64,000 nt of DNA from assembly GCA_023091665.1 (NCBI GenBank), contig JALJCQ010000006.1, forward strand, positions 930,001 through 994,000, given 5' to 3'. The number at the start of each line of letters is the position of its first letter. The first letter of the stretch is position 1. The position numbers and the translations under genes are program-made. This document shows positions 30,618-41,351 of the stretch, one piece after another. The stretch comes from Pythium myriotylum (lineage: Eukaryota; Oomycota; Peronosporomycetes; Pythiales; Pythiaceae). The notes under the pieces are model-generated. The model ran no database searches. It saw only the letters and a program-made list of their open reading frames with translations, and was not told the DNA's origin.

Positions 30618-32978
30618 TTAGAAACGGATAAGACGCTCCAACACACGCTTCTTGTCCTCAAGCTCACGCAGGGTAGCGTCCTCGTGGTCCTCGAGCCAGT
30701 CGCGAGCGTCACGGATCGCGTTCTCGGCCTCGGTGTTGCCCTTCTCACGGGCCTGCTCAATGGCGCGGTAGATGAACTGCTCGAGTTCGTTGCGGGCCTC
30801 GATCTTGCGCAGGAGCTCAGCATCGTCCTTCTTGAACTTCTCGGCATCCGACACCATGCGGTCAATGTCCTCCTGGGTCAGACGACCACGGTTGTTCGAG
30901 ATCGTGGTCTCAGCGCGGGCACCGGTCTTCTTGTCGCGGGCCGACACGTTGAGAATACCGTTGGCATCGATCTCGAAGGTGACTTCGACCTGCGGCTCAC
31001 CACGCTTGGCACGTTCAATGCCCGAGATGTTGAACTCGCCGAGCTTGTTGTTCGAGTCGACGTGGGCACGCTCACCCTCGTAGATGCACACATCGACGGA
31101 GGTCTGGTAGTCCTCCTCGGTCGTGTACACACGGGTCTTGCGGACCGGGATGGCCGTGTTACGCTTGATCAGCACGGACATGACCTTGCCGACCGTCTCG
31201 ATACCGAGCGACAGCGGGGTCACATCGACAAGGAGCAGCGAGTTGGTAGCATCGTTACGGATGCCGCTCAGGATGGCACCCTGGACGGCAGCACCGTAGG
31301 CAACAGCCTCATCAGGGTTGATCGACTTGCTGAGTTCCTTGCCACCGAAGAGGGCCGAAAGGAGCGACTGGACCTTAGGGATACGGGTCGAGCCACCGAC
31401 AAGCACGACCTCCGTGATGTCATCCGGCTTCATCTTGGCATCCGCAAGCACCTTAAGGACGGTCTCCTCGCAGCGCTTGAAGAGGTCCTCGTTCAGGGCC
31501 TCAAGCTTGGCACGCGTGAGCGTGGAGCTGAAGTCCACACCCTCGAAGAGCGAGTCAACCTCAACCGAGGCCGAGGTGGTGGTCGAAAGCATGCGCTTAG
31601 CCGACTCACAGGCCGTGCGGAGACGGCGCATGGCACGGGCCGACGAGGTGGGGTCGAGGCCCTTGTTCTTGCGCTTGAACTCGGTGACGAGGAAGTCAAC
31701 GAGGTTCGAGTCGAAGTCCTCACCACCAAGGTGCGTGTCACCGCCCGTGGCCTTGACCTCGAAGATGCCGTTCTCAATGCTGAGGATCGAGACATCGAAG
31801 GTACCTCCACCAAGATCGAAGATGAGCACGTTAACACCCTTGCCCGACTGGCCGGCGTTGGTGTCAAGACCGTAAGCGAGAGCGGCGGCCGTCGGCTCGT
31901 TGATGATACGCTTGACGTCAAGGCCGGCGATCGAACCGGCATCCTTGGTCGACTGACGCTGCTGGTCGTTGAAGTAGGCCGGGACCGTGACGACGGCCTG
32001 GTTGATCGGCTGGCCGAGGTAGGCCTCAGCGGTCTCCTTCATGCGGGTGAGCACCATCGACGAGATCTCCTCCGGCGTGAAGCTCTTCTTCTCGCCCTTG
32101 AACTCGACCTCAATGAGCACCTTGTTCTCGTCACCCTCCTTGATGGTGAACGGGAAGTGGGCGGCATCCTTCTTGACGATCTCGTCGTTGAACGTGCGAC
32201 CAATGATACGCTTGGCGTCGAAGACCGTGTTGGTCGGGTTCGAGGCGGCCTGGATCTTGGCGGCCTCACCGATGAGACGCTCCTGGTCGTTGAAGGCAAC
32301 CCACGACGGCGTGGTGCGGTTACCCTCGCTGTTGGCAATGATCTCGACCTGGCCATCCTTCCAGACACCGACACACGAGTACGTGGTACCAAGATCGATA
32401 CCGATAACCTCCGAGAAGCCCTTCTCGGCGCGCTTGGCACGCTCCTCGCGCTCCTTGCGGGCCTTGTTGATCTTCTCCTCGATCTCGAGACGCTTCATCT
32501 TGCGCGTGGCCTCGTCCATCTCCACGCCGCTGATCTCCTCCTCCTGCACCTGGAGGGCAGCCTGGGCCTGGGTGATACCGGCCTGGATCTGCTTGTTGCC
32601 CTTGTCGAGCGTGAGGCCCTGCGTGTAGGCCGAGACAGCCTTGGCGTAGTTCTTCACGTAGAAGTGGGCGGCACCGAGACGAGCGTAGCCCTTGGCGAAC
32701 TTGTCATCGATCTCAATGCACTTCTTGGCGTCCTGGAGCGCCGGGGTGGCCTGGCCGGCCGAGAGGTAGGCGGCCGAACGGTTCGAGTAGTAGATCACGT
32801 TGCTCGGCTCGTAGGCGATGGCGGTCGTGAACTCCTTGATGGCCGTGGCGTGGTCGCCGGCCGCGAAGGCGGCGTTACCGCGCTCCTTGGCCTCGGCGCC
32901 GAGCTTGGCGCGCTGGTCAGCCGGGAGGTCCGAGTACTGGTCCTTCTTGGTGGTGCGCGTGCGACGCTTCGGGGCCAT
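30618..32978 (-). CDS. HOP-like TPR domain fused to HSP70
   Basis: A 786-residue fusion. Residues 28-142 are three TPR repeats very like TPR1 of STI1/HOP ([40 protein letters not shown]). The five carboxylate-clamp residues are present at the HOP spacing: K31, N35, N66, K96 and R100. Residues 143-186 are a charged helix. A full HSP70 follows: [54 protein letters not shown] and substrate-domain [11 protein letters not shown]. The protein ends LERLIRF with no EEVD. So it could read the EEVD of other HSP70/HSP90 molecules while acting as an HSP70 itself. Cytosolic by lack of signals. The ATG at 32978 (MAPKRRTR) is chosen; the frame extends upstream to 33149 without support. Confidence 0.95.
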   Translation of the reverse strand: MAPKRRTRTTKKDQYSDLPADQRAKLGAEAKERGNAAFAAGDHATAIKEFTTAIAYEPSNVIYYSNRSAAYLSAGQATPALQDAKKCIEIDDKFAKGYARLGAAHFYVKNYAKAVSAYTQGLTLDKGNKQIQAGITQAQAALQVQEEEISGVEMDEATRKMKRLEIEEKINKARKEREERAKRAEKGFSEVIGIDLGTTYSCVGVWKDGQVEIIANSEGNRTTPSWVAFNDQERLIGEAAKIQAASNPTNTVFDAKRIIGRTFNDEIVKKDAAHFPFTIKEGDENKVLIEVEFKGEKKSFTPEEISSMVLTRMKETAEAYLGQPINQAVVTVPAYFNDQQRQSTKDAGSIAGLDVKRIINEPTAAALAYGLDTNAGQSGKGVNVLIFDLGGGTFDVSILSIENGIFEVKATGGDTHLGGEDFDSNLVDFLVTEFKRKNKGLDPTSSARAMRRLRTACESAKRMLSTTTSASVEVDSLFEGVDFSSTLTRAKLEALNEDLFKRCEETVLKVLADAKMKPDDITEVVLVGGSTRIPKVQSLLSALFGGKELSKSINPDEAVAYGAAVQGAILSGIRNDATNSLLLVDVTPLSLGIETVGKVMSVLIKRNTAIPVRKTRVYTTEEDYQTSVDVCIYEGERAHVDSNNKLGEFNISGIERAKRGEPQVEVTFEIDANGILNVSARDKKTGARAETTISNNRGRLTQEDIDRMVSDAEKFKKDDAELLRKIEARNELEQFIYRAIEQAREKGNTEAENAIRDARDWLEDHEDATLRELEDKKRVLERLIRF

Positions 32979-33514
32979 GGTGCTTATCTGCTTCCTTGTT
33001 GGGAAATGCGAGAGCGCGTGGACACCAACGAAGCGCGAGGAGAGGGGGAGGGAGGGAGGGGAGAGAGAGCCACACACCAGGCGCCAACTCGCATTGCTGG
33101 TCCGTGTTGAAGGCTCGCTCGATGGCTCCAAATCACCCTTTTCCAGCAACTGGAGAGCGAGAAGTTGCTACAAAAGGGGAATTTTCGACGCCGATTGGGT
33201 GGTGAGGAAAGCTCCGGCCGACGGGCCGAGGCCTCCCTGTCCAGTGGATTGAAGTGCTGATTGAGGAGCCAACACGACCTCTCTCTACAAGAGCACGCCC
33301 GAGACAAGACGGAACACAACTGTAAAACCTCGGTTTACAAGGGGTAGGGATACGGAGAGTGGACCGAGGTTTTATCAGAGGATGGTGGCACCAGCCTCGT
33401 CTGCCACGTCACCGGGTCAGTGGTTCATTTACTGTACTCTATATAGTAAGTACGAATCGTACTTTATTGAGAAGCTACATTTCCGAGCCGCCCACCAGAT
33501 TGATCGAATCCCCC
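32979..33514. other. Divergent promoter region TPR-HSP70 / NAA30
   Basis: No gene. GAATTTTC (GAAnnTTC) near 33180 is a possible half heat-shock element. Contains the inverted repeat at 33323-33374. Confidence 0.5.
33323..33374. repeat. Inverted repeat, perfect 12-bp arms
   Basis: TAAAACCTCGGT at 33323-33334 and its exact complement at 33363-33374, with a 28-nt loop. Confidence 0.9.
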
Positions 33515-34075
33515 ATGAGCGACGCCGTGCTGCCGATCGACGTCAAGGTCGAGTTCTCGGCCTACCAGGGCGAGAAGCAGCTCGCCGAGCTCGTCAAGCT
33601 CATCGACAAGGACCTCTCCGAGCCCTACTCAATTTTCACCTATCGATACTTCCTCTACAACTGGCCCGAGCTCTGCGTGCTTGCGCGCATCAACCAGAAG
33701 CTCGTGGGCGTGATCGTCTGTCGACTCGAGCAGATCGGCGCCGGCGAGCCGCAGGGTAATGGTCCGACGGAGCTGCCTCCGATCAGCGAGAGTGGCGAAG
33801 ATGCGGCGACGACGCTGACCGGCTGGCGCGGATACATTGCCATGCTCGCGGTCGAGAAGAAGTATCGCAAGATGGGTATCGGCTCGCAACTCGCGCGCAA
33901 GGCCATCGACCTCATGATCGCAAAGGGATGCGACGAGGTCATGCTCGAAACCGAGATCGCCAACAAAGGTGCGATCCGCTTGTACGAAAACCTGGGCTTC
34001 GTGCGCGACGAGCGGCTCGTGCGGTACTATTTAAACGGCGGTGACGCCTTCCGGCTCAAATTGTGGCTCAAATAA
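33515..34075 (+). CDS. NAA30: N-alpha-acetyltransferase 30, NatC catalytic subunit
   Basis: A 186-residue GNAT-fold acetyltransferase. NatC acetylates the N-terminus of proteins beginning Met-hydrophobic. Family landmarks: LSEPYSIFTYRYFLYNWPEL, then GYIAMLAVEKKYRKMGIGSQ, where RKMGIG is the acetyl-CoA loop (R/Q-x-x-G-x-G/A). EVMLETEIANKGAIRLYENL and GFVRDERLVRYYLNGGDAFR follow, typical of NAA30. The loop GAGEPQGNGPTELPPISESG is longer than in yeast. The ATG at 33515 is preferred over the non-ATG extension to 33359. Its stop is only 45 bp from the stop of the convergent MCM7 gene. Confidence 0.95.
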   Translation: MSDAVLPIDVKVEFSAYQGEKQLAELVKLIDKDLSEPYSIFTYRYFLYNWPELCVLARINQKLVGVIVCRLEQIGAGEPQGNGPTELPPISESGEDAATTLTGWRGYIAMLAVEKKYRKMGIGSQLARKAIDLMIAKGCDEVMLETEIANKGAIRLYENLGFVRDERLVRYYLNGGDAFRLKLWLK

Positions 34076-34120
34076 TGAAAGAGAACTACAGTACTACGAT
34101 TGCGCTTACCCCACGTACAT

Positions 34121-36743
34121 CTAAATGAAGTGGAAGGACGTTCCTGTCGCGTTCATCTCGAGCACGTCGAGTTGTTCGTAGTATTGGATGCAGGCCTTGA
34201 GTTGGTACTGCGTGTAACCCTTGCGGAGAACCACAGGCTCGACCTCGCTCATGAGCACTGTCTTGAGCTTCCGCTCGTTGGAATAGTCAAGAATCAAGCG
34301 GTAGATCTTAGATGCCGTGTCACTCGCACTGGTCGTGCTGCCGACGCCACGACCGCCATTGCTTGTGTCGTCTTGCTCTGTCAGTGAGGCTTTTGACACG
34401 TAAACGAGGCGAATGGCTTCGTCTACGTCCTGGCTGATGACTTCCGTGGAGAATCGCAAGCGAGCCAGCGACTGGGAGAGTCGCAGGATACTCAAAAGCT
34501 GGCGTGCAGTCATCGCAGTCTGTGCATGGTTGGCGTTGTCACCTCCACCACTACCATAGTTGCGAGAGAATCGCTGTTGCCTGGCATGTTCGTTCGCGTC
34601 CTGTTGCCGAAGGGAAACATACGCCTCGACAATGTAGCTGCATAAGTGCTCAGGAATTGTGGGTTCGTACTGCTTGGCGATTGCGATAAAGTAGCGAAGC
34701 ACTTCTGGTCGAACGGGCTCAAAGCTCATGTCGGGGTTCTTCGCGAAACGGTGCACGTAAGTAACGTGGCGAGCAAGGGCCTCGTCTTTCTCATAATTGG
34801 CAATGTCGAGGATGAGGAACAGTAAATCGAAACGCGATAGCAGTGCGTTAGGAAGGTTGATGTTCTCCGATGCACTCAGGCGTTTGTTGTATCGACCATA
34901 GATCGGGTTGGCAGCGGCAAGGACGGAAGTTCGCGCATTAAGTGTCGTCGTGATACCGGCCTTTGCGATACTCACTGTCTGCTGCTCCATCACTTCGTGG
35001 ATTGCAGTTCGATCGGACTCTTCCATTTTGTCGAACTCATCGATCGCACAGATCCCCATATCTGCGAGTACGAGTGCACCTCCTTCAAGTGTCATCTCCT
35101 TCGTCATCGTGTCTCGAACTACAGCAGCTGTGAGGCCGACACCAGAGCTGCCTTTACCCGTAGTATAAACGCCACGTGGTGCGATGGTCGCAATGTGCTT
35201 GAGGAGTTGCGACTTCGCCACACCGGGATCGCCCATGAGAAGAATGTTGATATCGCCACGTAAACGCATACCTTCGTCCATGCGCTTGGTCACTCCGCCA
35301 ATCATGAGCAATAATAATGCCTTTTTCACGTCTTCATGACCATAAATCTCGGGAGCGATCGACTGTGACAACATTTCGTACATATTGCCGCTTTCCTGTA
35401 GCTGTAGAACTGCGTTCTCCATCTCCTCGCTCGACTCCATCGCCGAATAGCGTTTCTTATGGTTCTCCACATCTGTAGCTTCGAGGTATGTCTCAGTGAT
35501 GAGTCCCATCTGCATCTGTCGCTGCGCAGAATATGGCATTGGCAGGAACACGCCGCAAATCGTGACGATCGCGCCTGGCTCGCAGGTTCTCGTCAACTCA
35601 CCGCGCAAGTACACCGTGAGCGATCGAGGGATATGGCCCATGGGGACCTGATCGGGAAGTTCCTGGAACTTGACCTCTTGATACTTATCAAACTTGCTCG
35701 CCTTGGTTTGTAGAAGAAGTCGTCCCATTTGCTGGTTCGTTTTGCACCGCTCGCTAGGACACTGAACGATAGGGGTGAACTGGCGCGAATTCACTTCCTG
35801 GTAGACCTCGTACGCACACGCCTCACAGGTATAGGTAGCTACTGTAATGAGGGGTTTGACGTTCGATACACGTGTGACCATGCCCTTGATTCGAACAAGA
35901 GTGCCGACCTTGGCGGCCTTGACCTCGCGAATTGGAACGGCCTTCATCTTGACGCCGGGAACAAGTCTTACCTCGAAGCGTCGCATCAGAGCTGGAGGGA
36001 AAATGTTGCTTGCGTTCACAGTGTCAGTGCCAGTCGTTTGTTGCTGCTGTTGAGCGAGCTCCTGGGCACGATGGGCTCGCAACACGTCCAAAACGTCTTG
36101 CGCATCAGCAATGTCACGCGTGGGGGCAGGCAAGTTCTCATCAACAGCATCGGAGAAAAGAGAGATGTATCGTCGGGAGTTGCGGACGATACGACGCACG
36201 AATGAATCGTCATTTTCATGCTGAGGGTTCAGGTCAGTCGCGAATGAAACAAGTACCAAGCATACACTGGACTTACGATCTGAATGTCATCAAGCGAAAT
36301 TGGGATCGACGTGCGCTCGCGGTTTGCTACCTCTTGCTACGAGTAACCTTACAGCGTTAGTTTTTATGAACGTTCACAACGAGCAAGTCCGGTTGACCTC
36401 ACCATCATGCGCTTATACTTTGGCTCGTCATTATCGTCGTCCAAGTTCGACCGAAAGTTCAGCAGGAAGGCGACACATTTCTCTGGAGGTGCAACGACCA
36501 CTTTCCATGAGCCTTCCAGTGCTCGAGAACAAAGCAGCGCGCCAGCGCACCTTTCTCCTCTCGGTAATCCACGCCCGAAGATCCGGTCACAGTCCGATCG
36601 CCAGCGGAGGACCCGCCGACGGCGTTGTTCGCCGCTCCGGGGCCTCCTCCCGAGCCGAAGGAAGCGCGGTTCCCGCCAGAGCCGAAGGACGGTCTGCCGC
36701 CGCTCGAGGACCCGAAACGCGGCGCAGGGGACGGCGTCGCCAT
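34121..36743 (-). CDS. MCM7: DNA replication licensing factor MCM7
   Basis: Four exons on the minus strand: 36743-36551, 36482-36403, 36336-36277 and 36220-34121, giving 810 residues. Introns are 68, 66 and 56 nt; donors GTGCGC, GTGAGG and GTAAGT; acceptors CTCCAG, TCGTAG and CCTCAG. Splicing yields DYREEKEKCVAFLLNF, then KYKRMM/QEVANRERTSIP and DDIQI/HENDDSFVRR, which follow the N-terminus of other MCM7 proteins. Zinc finger: YTCEACAYE and VQCPSERC. Helicase: GDPGVAKSQLL (Walker A), CAIDEFDKM (Walker B), SRFDLLFLI (arginine finger). MCM7 is one of six subunits of the MCM2-7 helicase that unwinds origins. The N-terminal 50 residues are Gly/Ser-rich. Confidence 0.95.
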
Positions 36744-37115
36744 GGTGCGCAGCAGGAGCCCTCAATGTGAGCTGCTCACGAGTTCCCGCCAAAACGGCTG
36801 ACATTGGGACCATCACTCTGATGGATAATATTCGCGTTTTATTTGTTGAGTTCCTACCTGAATTAGCTAATTTCGTGTTCTTAACTGACGTTCGCTGGTC
36901 GACAATCTCGCGAGAAAGTGCGGCCACTGCGCAAGCCCGACTTTGGCGGTCCACGCAGCGGAGACGAAGAAGACACGCGAGCAGGCAACGGTTACGTCCT
37001 CGCGAAAACGCGCCTCTCCACGTATTTCGCCGAGTCCAACGAGGAATTTGCGTCGACCATGCCGCACTGTGGTACGCGTGAAGATTTAGGGGCGCAGAGA
37101 AATTGTTGCTGCGAC
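36744..37115. other. Upstream region of MCM7
   Basis: No gene supported; presumed MCM7 promoter and 3' region of the next minus-strand gene. Confidence 0.5.
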
Positions 37116-37634
37116 TCATGGCTCCGAGTATCGTCGAGACACATGAAGGATATTGTCGATGTCGTCGCTGGCGTTATCATCGAATAAGAATGCTTGTAGT
37201 AGTTGGACGTCCTCTGGTGTGAGCTCTGATTGGCTGTGACTAATGCCGACCGGATCGGGCAGGGATCGAAATCTGCCCATAGCATTCGAGAGCTTGAGCT
37301 GCTGGCGTCGAAGAGACCGCAAGGCCCTTCGCTTATCATCGACTCGCCACTGGTTCTCATTTGCTCGTCTCCGATGGGCTTCGCAGAGACGGTGAAGGCC
37401 ACCACCTCGCTTGGTCGTACGAGGGTTCTGGCACCGCTTGCCCGAGTACCCGCAGCGCATGTCGGTGTCCGGGAGCTGCCTTTCGGTCGAGGCTTCGGAC
37501 GGAGAGTTAGGAATCGAGAATCCCTGGTTTGTTGGTTCCATTGGTGTTCGCCTGAGTGCAGAAATGAAAATGAGTGGGCTCAATGATGTGGGGACAATCG
37601 AATAGCTATGAAATACGTCGCTTGCGTTCGGCAT
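37116..37634 (-). CDS. Small Cys/His-rich basic protein, function unknown
   Basis: The best-supported part is residues downstream of the ATG at 37541 (MEPTNQGFSIPNSPSE). It contains MRCGYSGKRCQNPRTTKRGG followed by LHRLCEAHRRRANENQ. The Cys and His spacing (C-x6-C-x11-12-H-x2-C-x2-H) suggests a small metal-binding knuckle, followed by a basic helix. The C-terminal acidic stretch (LTPEDVQLLQAFLFDDNASD) could act as an activation or interaction surface. In-frame ATGs also exist at 37634 and 37703; a pyrimidine tract ending CACTCAG just before 37541 hints at an unresolved 5' intron. I recognise no named family. A regulatory role is only a guess. Confidence 0.6.
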   Translation of the reverse strand: MPNASDVFHSYSIVPTSLSPLIFISALRRTPMEPTNQGFSIPNSPSEASTERQLPDTDMRCGYSGKRCQNPRTTKRGGGLHRLCEAHRRRANENQWRVDDKRRALRSLRRQQLKLSNAMGRFRSLPDPVGISHSQSELTPEDVQLLQAFLFDDNASDDIDNILHVSRRYSEP

Positions 37635-37703
37635 GGCTGCCGCAAACGGTAGAGGGAAGGTGTGGGGGTAGAAGTGGCACTTTTTAGAGCTGCTGAGAAT
37701 CAT

Positions 37704-38106
37704 CTACGATCGCCCCATTACAGAAGCTGAACTCGGTCAGCTCGGGTTAGTGTACAAAAGTACTGTATCAGGACATATTGCTCCCGTCTACACCCTTAAA
37801 CCTGATAGTCCATATGCTGTTGTCAGCTCGTAGGGACGACGGCCACAAATTTTTTATGGCTGGCAGTCTTCAACTTGTGTAGTCGCGATGCCGATCCTGT
37901 GACGGTCTCAGCTTGAGGCTCCAAGCCACAAGACCTCATTACCAACCCACACAATATTGGAAGAGAGTCTTCAAGGTGTATCGTCATCGAATGCATCTCA
38001 TCAGGAAGCAAAGGGGAGCGCTGCTGCGTGGGTGAAGACTCCGCTAAGATTACATGCGATAATAGTATTATACACTGGTCGCGACCGAGAACACGACAAA
38101 GGTTGC
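37704..38106. other. Intergenic region
   Basis: No gene or strong repeat seen. Confidence 0.5.
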
Positions 38107-39897
38107 TCAGCACCCGCTACCACCGGCGAAACGGAGGCAGGCCGTCGATTCAAAGATCGAGAGTAGGTTTGACGTGAGCGACGCAAAGAAGATCGCACCG
38201 AAGAACGAGAACAGGAGCAGGCCAACCAACTTGTTCGAACTGCCGTGCCGCTTGAGTTCGTTCGCTTCGTACTTCTGCCGAGGAAGGAGGGGTAGGATAG
38301 CTAGGTTCCCAACGAGCCTCAGACCATACATCACAAAAAAACCGATTGCGACATGCCATCTCACTTGGCTAATGTCGCGTTCCATGTCGTCGTCGTAGAC
38401 ATCGAAAGCTGAGCCAAATACATTCGATACGGCAGTCATTACCGGGATCGCGAGATTGTACACAGTCGTGACGAGGCTGTATGTCGAGCTCTCGAGACCC
38501 GGCTCGGCGATCTCAACGATGACAACAAGACGCACCATCATCGCCAAAGCGTCGAAAAAGCTGATAAGCTGGTCCTTCGCGAGGTAGAAGTACTTGTTGC
38601 GATACACATCAAACACAGTGGTGAGAACAGCCGGTAAGCCTAGAGCTGTCCCAGTGACGACCGAGACGACGACGATCGTTCGCCAATTTGTGTTCAATAA
38701 ATGGTTCCGCATCATATAGGTTGCGAGCGCGTAGACCCCTGAGTTAACGCAGAAGAAGAGGCTATTGGTGAGAGGGTCCATGTGGAGCCAGACCTCGTTG
38801 ATGGTGTTAGACGGGCTCACATCGAACGCAAACGTAAAAAACTGGATGAAGCCGTAGCCGGTGATCTGCCACGTCGCACGGTGCTGCATGATACGCCACA
38901 CGCCTCGCAGCTGGTAACGAAGCGGTTGGCCAATGACGCGTTCGTCCTGGAGGTTGAACTTCGTCGCGAGTAGCGCGATCAAACCAACACAAGTGAGAGA
39001 ACCAAAGAGCACGCCAAGTGGCACCGCAAATTTGAAGTGCCCCCCATACTCATCGCTGTTGAGTCCGAGCGCAACGAAGAGTGTTCCGACCAGCTCTGCG
39101 GAGAACCGGACACCATACACCATCATCTGCGCGTGCCCTCTCTGGCACTCAGACTCGCGCTGCGCAAACTCAACCATGAGTCCGTCGCACGCGACATCGG
39201 CCAGCAGGTAGCCGATGGATGCAGCCATGAGCGGGATGACGTACGTTGGTCCCTCGGCCGACGCTTCCTTGTTCACAATTACTCCATTACGCATGTACGG
39301 CTCCACGTGCGGGATAAAGGTGATCACACTCATGATCACAACGAGAAAGATCCATCCGATGTAGATGTAGGGTTTTCGACGATAGCCGTTGATCGGGAGA
39401 CAGTCGGAAATGAAACCAAGCGGGAACTTGAGATACCACGCGAAGTTGAGCAGTGAGCTGGCGGCGTTGGACTGGTAACCTTGAAGATTGAGGTAGATTT
39501 TGAATAGCGGATACACGATCGCCGGGAAGACGCCGTTGAATATACCGACCGCGAAGTAGTTCACGAGCAAGCCGATATGTTCTCGCGCGAGCAGGTTGAC
39601 TGGGCCTCCCGGTCGCAACGCGCCGGCGTTCAGGTGGTGGCCTACGCCTGGGTGATCCAGCGGGGGATACCGGTCGTCGCTGCCACCTTCACTGTCAGGA
39701 TGCAGAGACATATAAGACGTCCACTCGGCGGGCGTCAAGGTCGTCGGCCGCGCCGTCTGCGTCGAGGACCGGAAGCTCGTGATCGGAGGTGCCTTGAAGA
39801 ATGCGTCCTCGAGGATGGGGACAACCATGTCGCCTCGCTGGGACGAGTTGAGCGACGAGGCGCCGGACTTGGGGCTGCCAGGCATGCGCACGGCCAT
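38107..39897 (-). CDS. Folate-biopterin transporter family (BT1/FBT) membrane protein
   Basis: A 596-residue polytopic membrane protein of the major facilitator superfamily, FBT branch, which imports folates or pterins in protists, cyanobacteria and plastids. About twelve hydrophobic segments are visible after a 110-residue cytosolic N-terminus. Landmarks: YFAVGIFNGVFPAIVYPLFK, WYLKFPLGFISDCLPINGYR (the conserved P-x-G-x-x-S/D-D-x-x-P-x-x-G-x-R-R motif), IGYLLADVACDGLMVEFAQR and GYGFIQFFTFAFDVSPSNT. Family members are numerous in oomycetes. The start is the ATG at 39897; nine bases upstream the frame begins only with GTG. Exact substrate cannot be read from sequence. Confidence 0.9.
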   Translation of the reverse strand: MAVRMPGSPKSGASSLNSSQRGDMVVPILEDAFFKAPPITSFRSSTQTARPTTLTPAEWTSYMSLHPDSEGGSDDRYPPLDHPGVGHHLNAGALRPGGPVNLLAREHIGLLVNYFAVGIFNGVFPAIVYPLFKIYLNLQGYQSNAASSLLNFAWYLKFPLGFISDCLPINGYRRKPYIYIGWIFLVVIMSVITFIPHVEPYMRNGVIVNKEASAEGPTYVIPLMAASIGYLLADVACDGLMVEFAQRESECQRGHAQMMVYGVRFSAELVGTLFVALGLNSDEYGGHFKFAVPLGVLFGSLTCVGLIALLATKFNLQDERVIGQPLRYQLRGVWRIMQHRATWQITGYGFIQFFTFAFDVSPSNTINEVWLHMDPLTNSLFFCVNSGVYALATYMMRNHLLNTNWRTIVVVSVVTGTALGLPAVLTTVFDVYRNKYFYLAKDQLISFFDALAMMVRLVVIVEIAEPGLESSTYSLVTTVYNLAIPVMTAVSNVFGSAFDVYDDDMERDISQVRWHVAIGFFVMYGLRLVGNLAILPLLPRQKYEANELKRHGSSNKLVGLLLFSFFGAIFFASLTSNLLSIFESTACLRFAGGSGC

Positions 39898-40781
39898 CGC
39901 ATCCACTGCGACGGCTGTCAGGCGGGGCGGCGAGTGACGGGGGCTTGCGAGTGTCGCTACGAGTGGTAGGCGCGCAATGGGCCGTTGAAGACGAGTCGCC
40001 TTCCTGGTGCCGAAGTGTTAATTTTCGGCCTCGTCGTCGTTCGCTGAATGAGCATCGCGAGGAGAAGAGGAGGATTCACGCTTGTTCGGCGGGAAAGATG
40101 GAGGGAGCCGAGTGGGGCATCGCGGTGAACCATTTGGCTCGCCGAGGATTCCTCATGGGAGCGATTCGTGAGACCGCCGAATGGAAGCTTGAAGTGAGGA
40201 CGGGCCAACAAATCTCCCGTCTTATCAAAACAGGGTGTATTTCAATTGCTCAATACCACTTGATAGAGCATGGGATCAACCTACTTACGTATGCATCAGC
40301 ATAATATCACCTTGTTATGGTATGAAATTTGGTGGGAGTGCTGAACATTTTCTGCCCGCTTGGCCAAACTGGCCCCGACAGGCGCGAAGATGGGGTCGAA
40401 CTCCTCTCGGCGTCGTTCTGTTTCGCGTGTTGGTCTGAGGACACTCGTCTTGTTCCCACGCTCGACGCCCAGATCTGCAATTCTGTACAGAACAGCCGCT
40501 GCAGTCCGATCAATGGCCCCACTCCCTGAGTTCTTTTTGATGGAGATCTCTTCTCTCGAAACGGGGCATGGTTGAAGGAGTGGCCGCCCACACCAAGAGC
40601 AAGCTGGTCGTCTACGCCATTCGAGTCGGTGGGTCCTTATCAATGATCTTGCCCCTAAAGTAGGGAGATTCGGTGCGCCCAAGTACCGGGTATGCAGCAA
40701 TTTATTATCTTGCACCCTGTGGGGTACATAATGCAAGTAATAGGAGGCAACCGAAGGCCTGGGGTGAAGAGAACCGATGGA

Positions 40782-40808
40782 ACATCAGCAATTCCGAATT
40801 GCTGATGT
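40782..40808. repeat. Perfect 27-bp palindrome
   Basis: Arms ACATCAGCAATTC and GAATTGCTGATGT (13 bp) around one central base. Confidence 0.95.
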
Positions 40809-40809
40809 T

Positions 40810-40850
40810 ACGGACGCAGAGGCGAATTGCCAATTCGCCTCTGCGTCCGT
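40810..40850. repeat. Perfect 41-bp palindrome
   Basis: Perfect 20-bp arms around one central C, starting one base after the 27-bp palindrome at 40782-40808. Arms begin ACGGACGCAGAGGCG. Confidence 0.97.
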
Positions 40851-41351
40851 CGCTTGTGTGAAGGAACCCAACAAATCCAGAGAGGTTTGTCTTTGGAGGG
40901 TGATTCGCCAAACGTCACCCACAGAGACTTTGAAGATTCTCAGAACTTGGCCACTCTCATCGTGACCCACCAGTCTCGTTTCTACAGCTTCGCTGAGACC
41001 CCGTGCACGAACACGTCGCAGAGCGACACGTCTAACGGCTCCATTGCAGTAACGCAACGCCTTGGCGCGGAGGCAGATGTCCTGGCAATCACCAGTTCAT
41101 GTGTGACGTGTGAACAATGCCTCAAGAGAGATGGCCTACTATTGGGTATAAAGACTGTATTTATGTCCAGTTAGATGTCATTTATGATTTTTAATATTGT
41201 CCAATTATCGCTGTTCATTTGAATTCTTCCAGCATTGAAAAGCGCCAAACGGCGGTACCAACTCATCGAGATGCCATCCGCCACTTCGTGCGTGTGAAGC
41301 TCGCCTGCAACGGCTTTTAAGGTGTGAGGGGTGTTTCCATCAGGTTCTCCG

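Larger units (their letters stand above)
39898..41351. other. Divergent intergenic region with palindromes
   Basis: No convincing gene. Contains the palindrome pair at 40782-40850. Promoters of the transporter and the SFI1-like gene must lie at its ends. Confidence 0.5.

Noticed and set aside
30600..33110. 836-codon open frame antisense to the TPR-HSP70 gene
   Set aside because: A codon-bias shadow of HSP70. An antisense HSC70/glutamate-dehydrogenase pair was once claimed in the oomycete Achlya, but nothing in this frame resembles a dehydrogenase.
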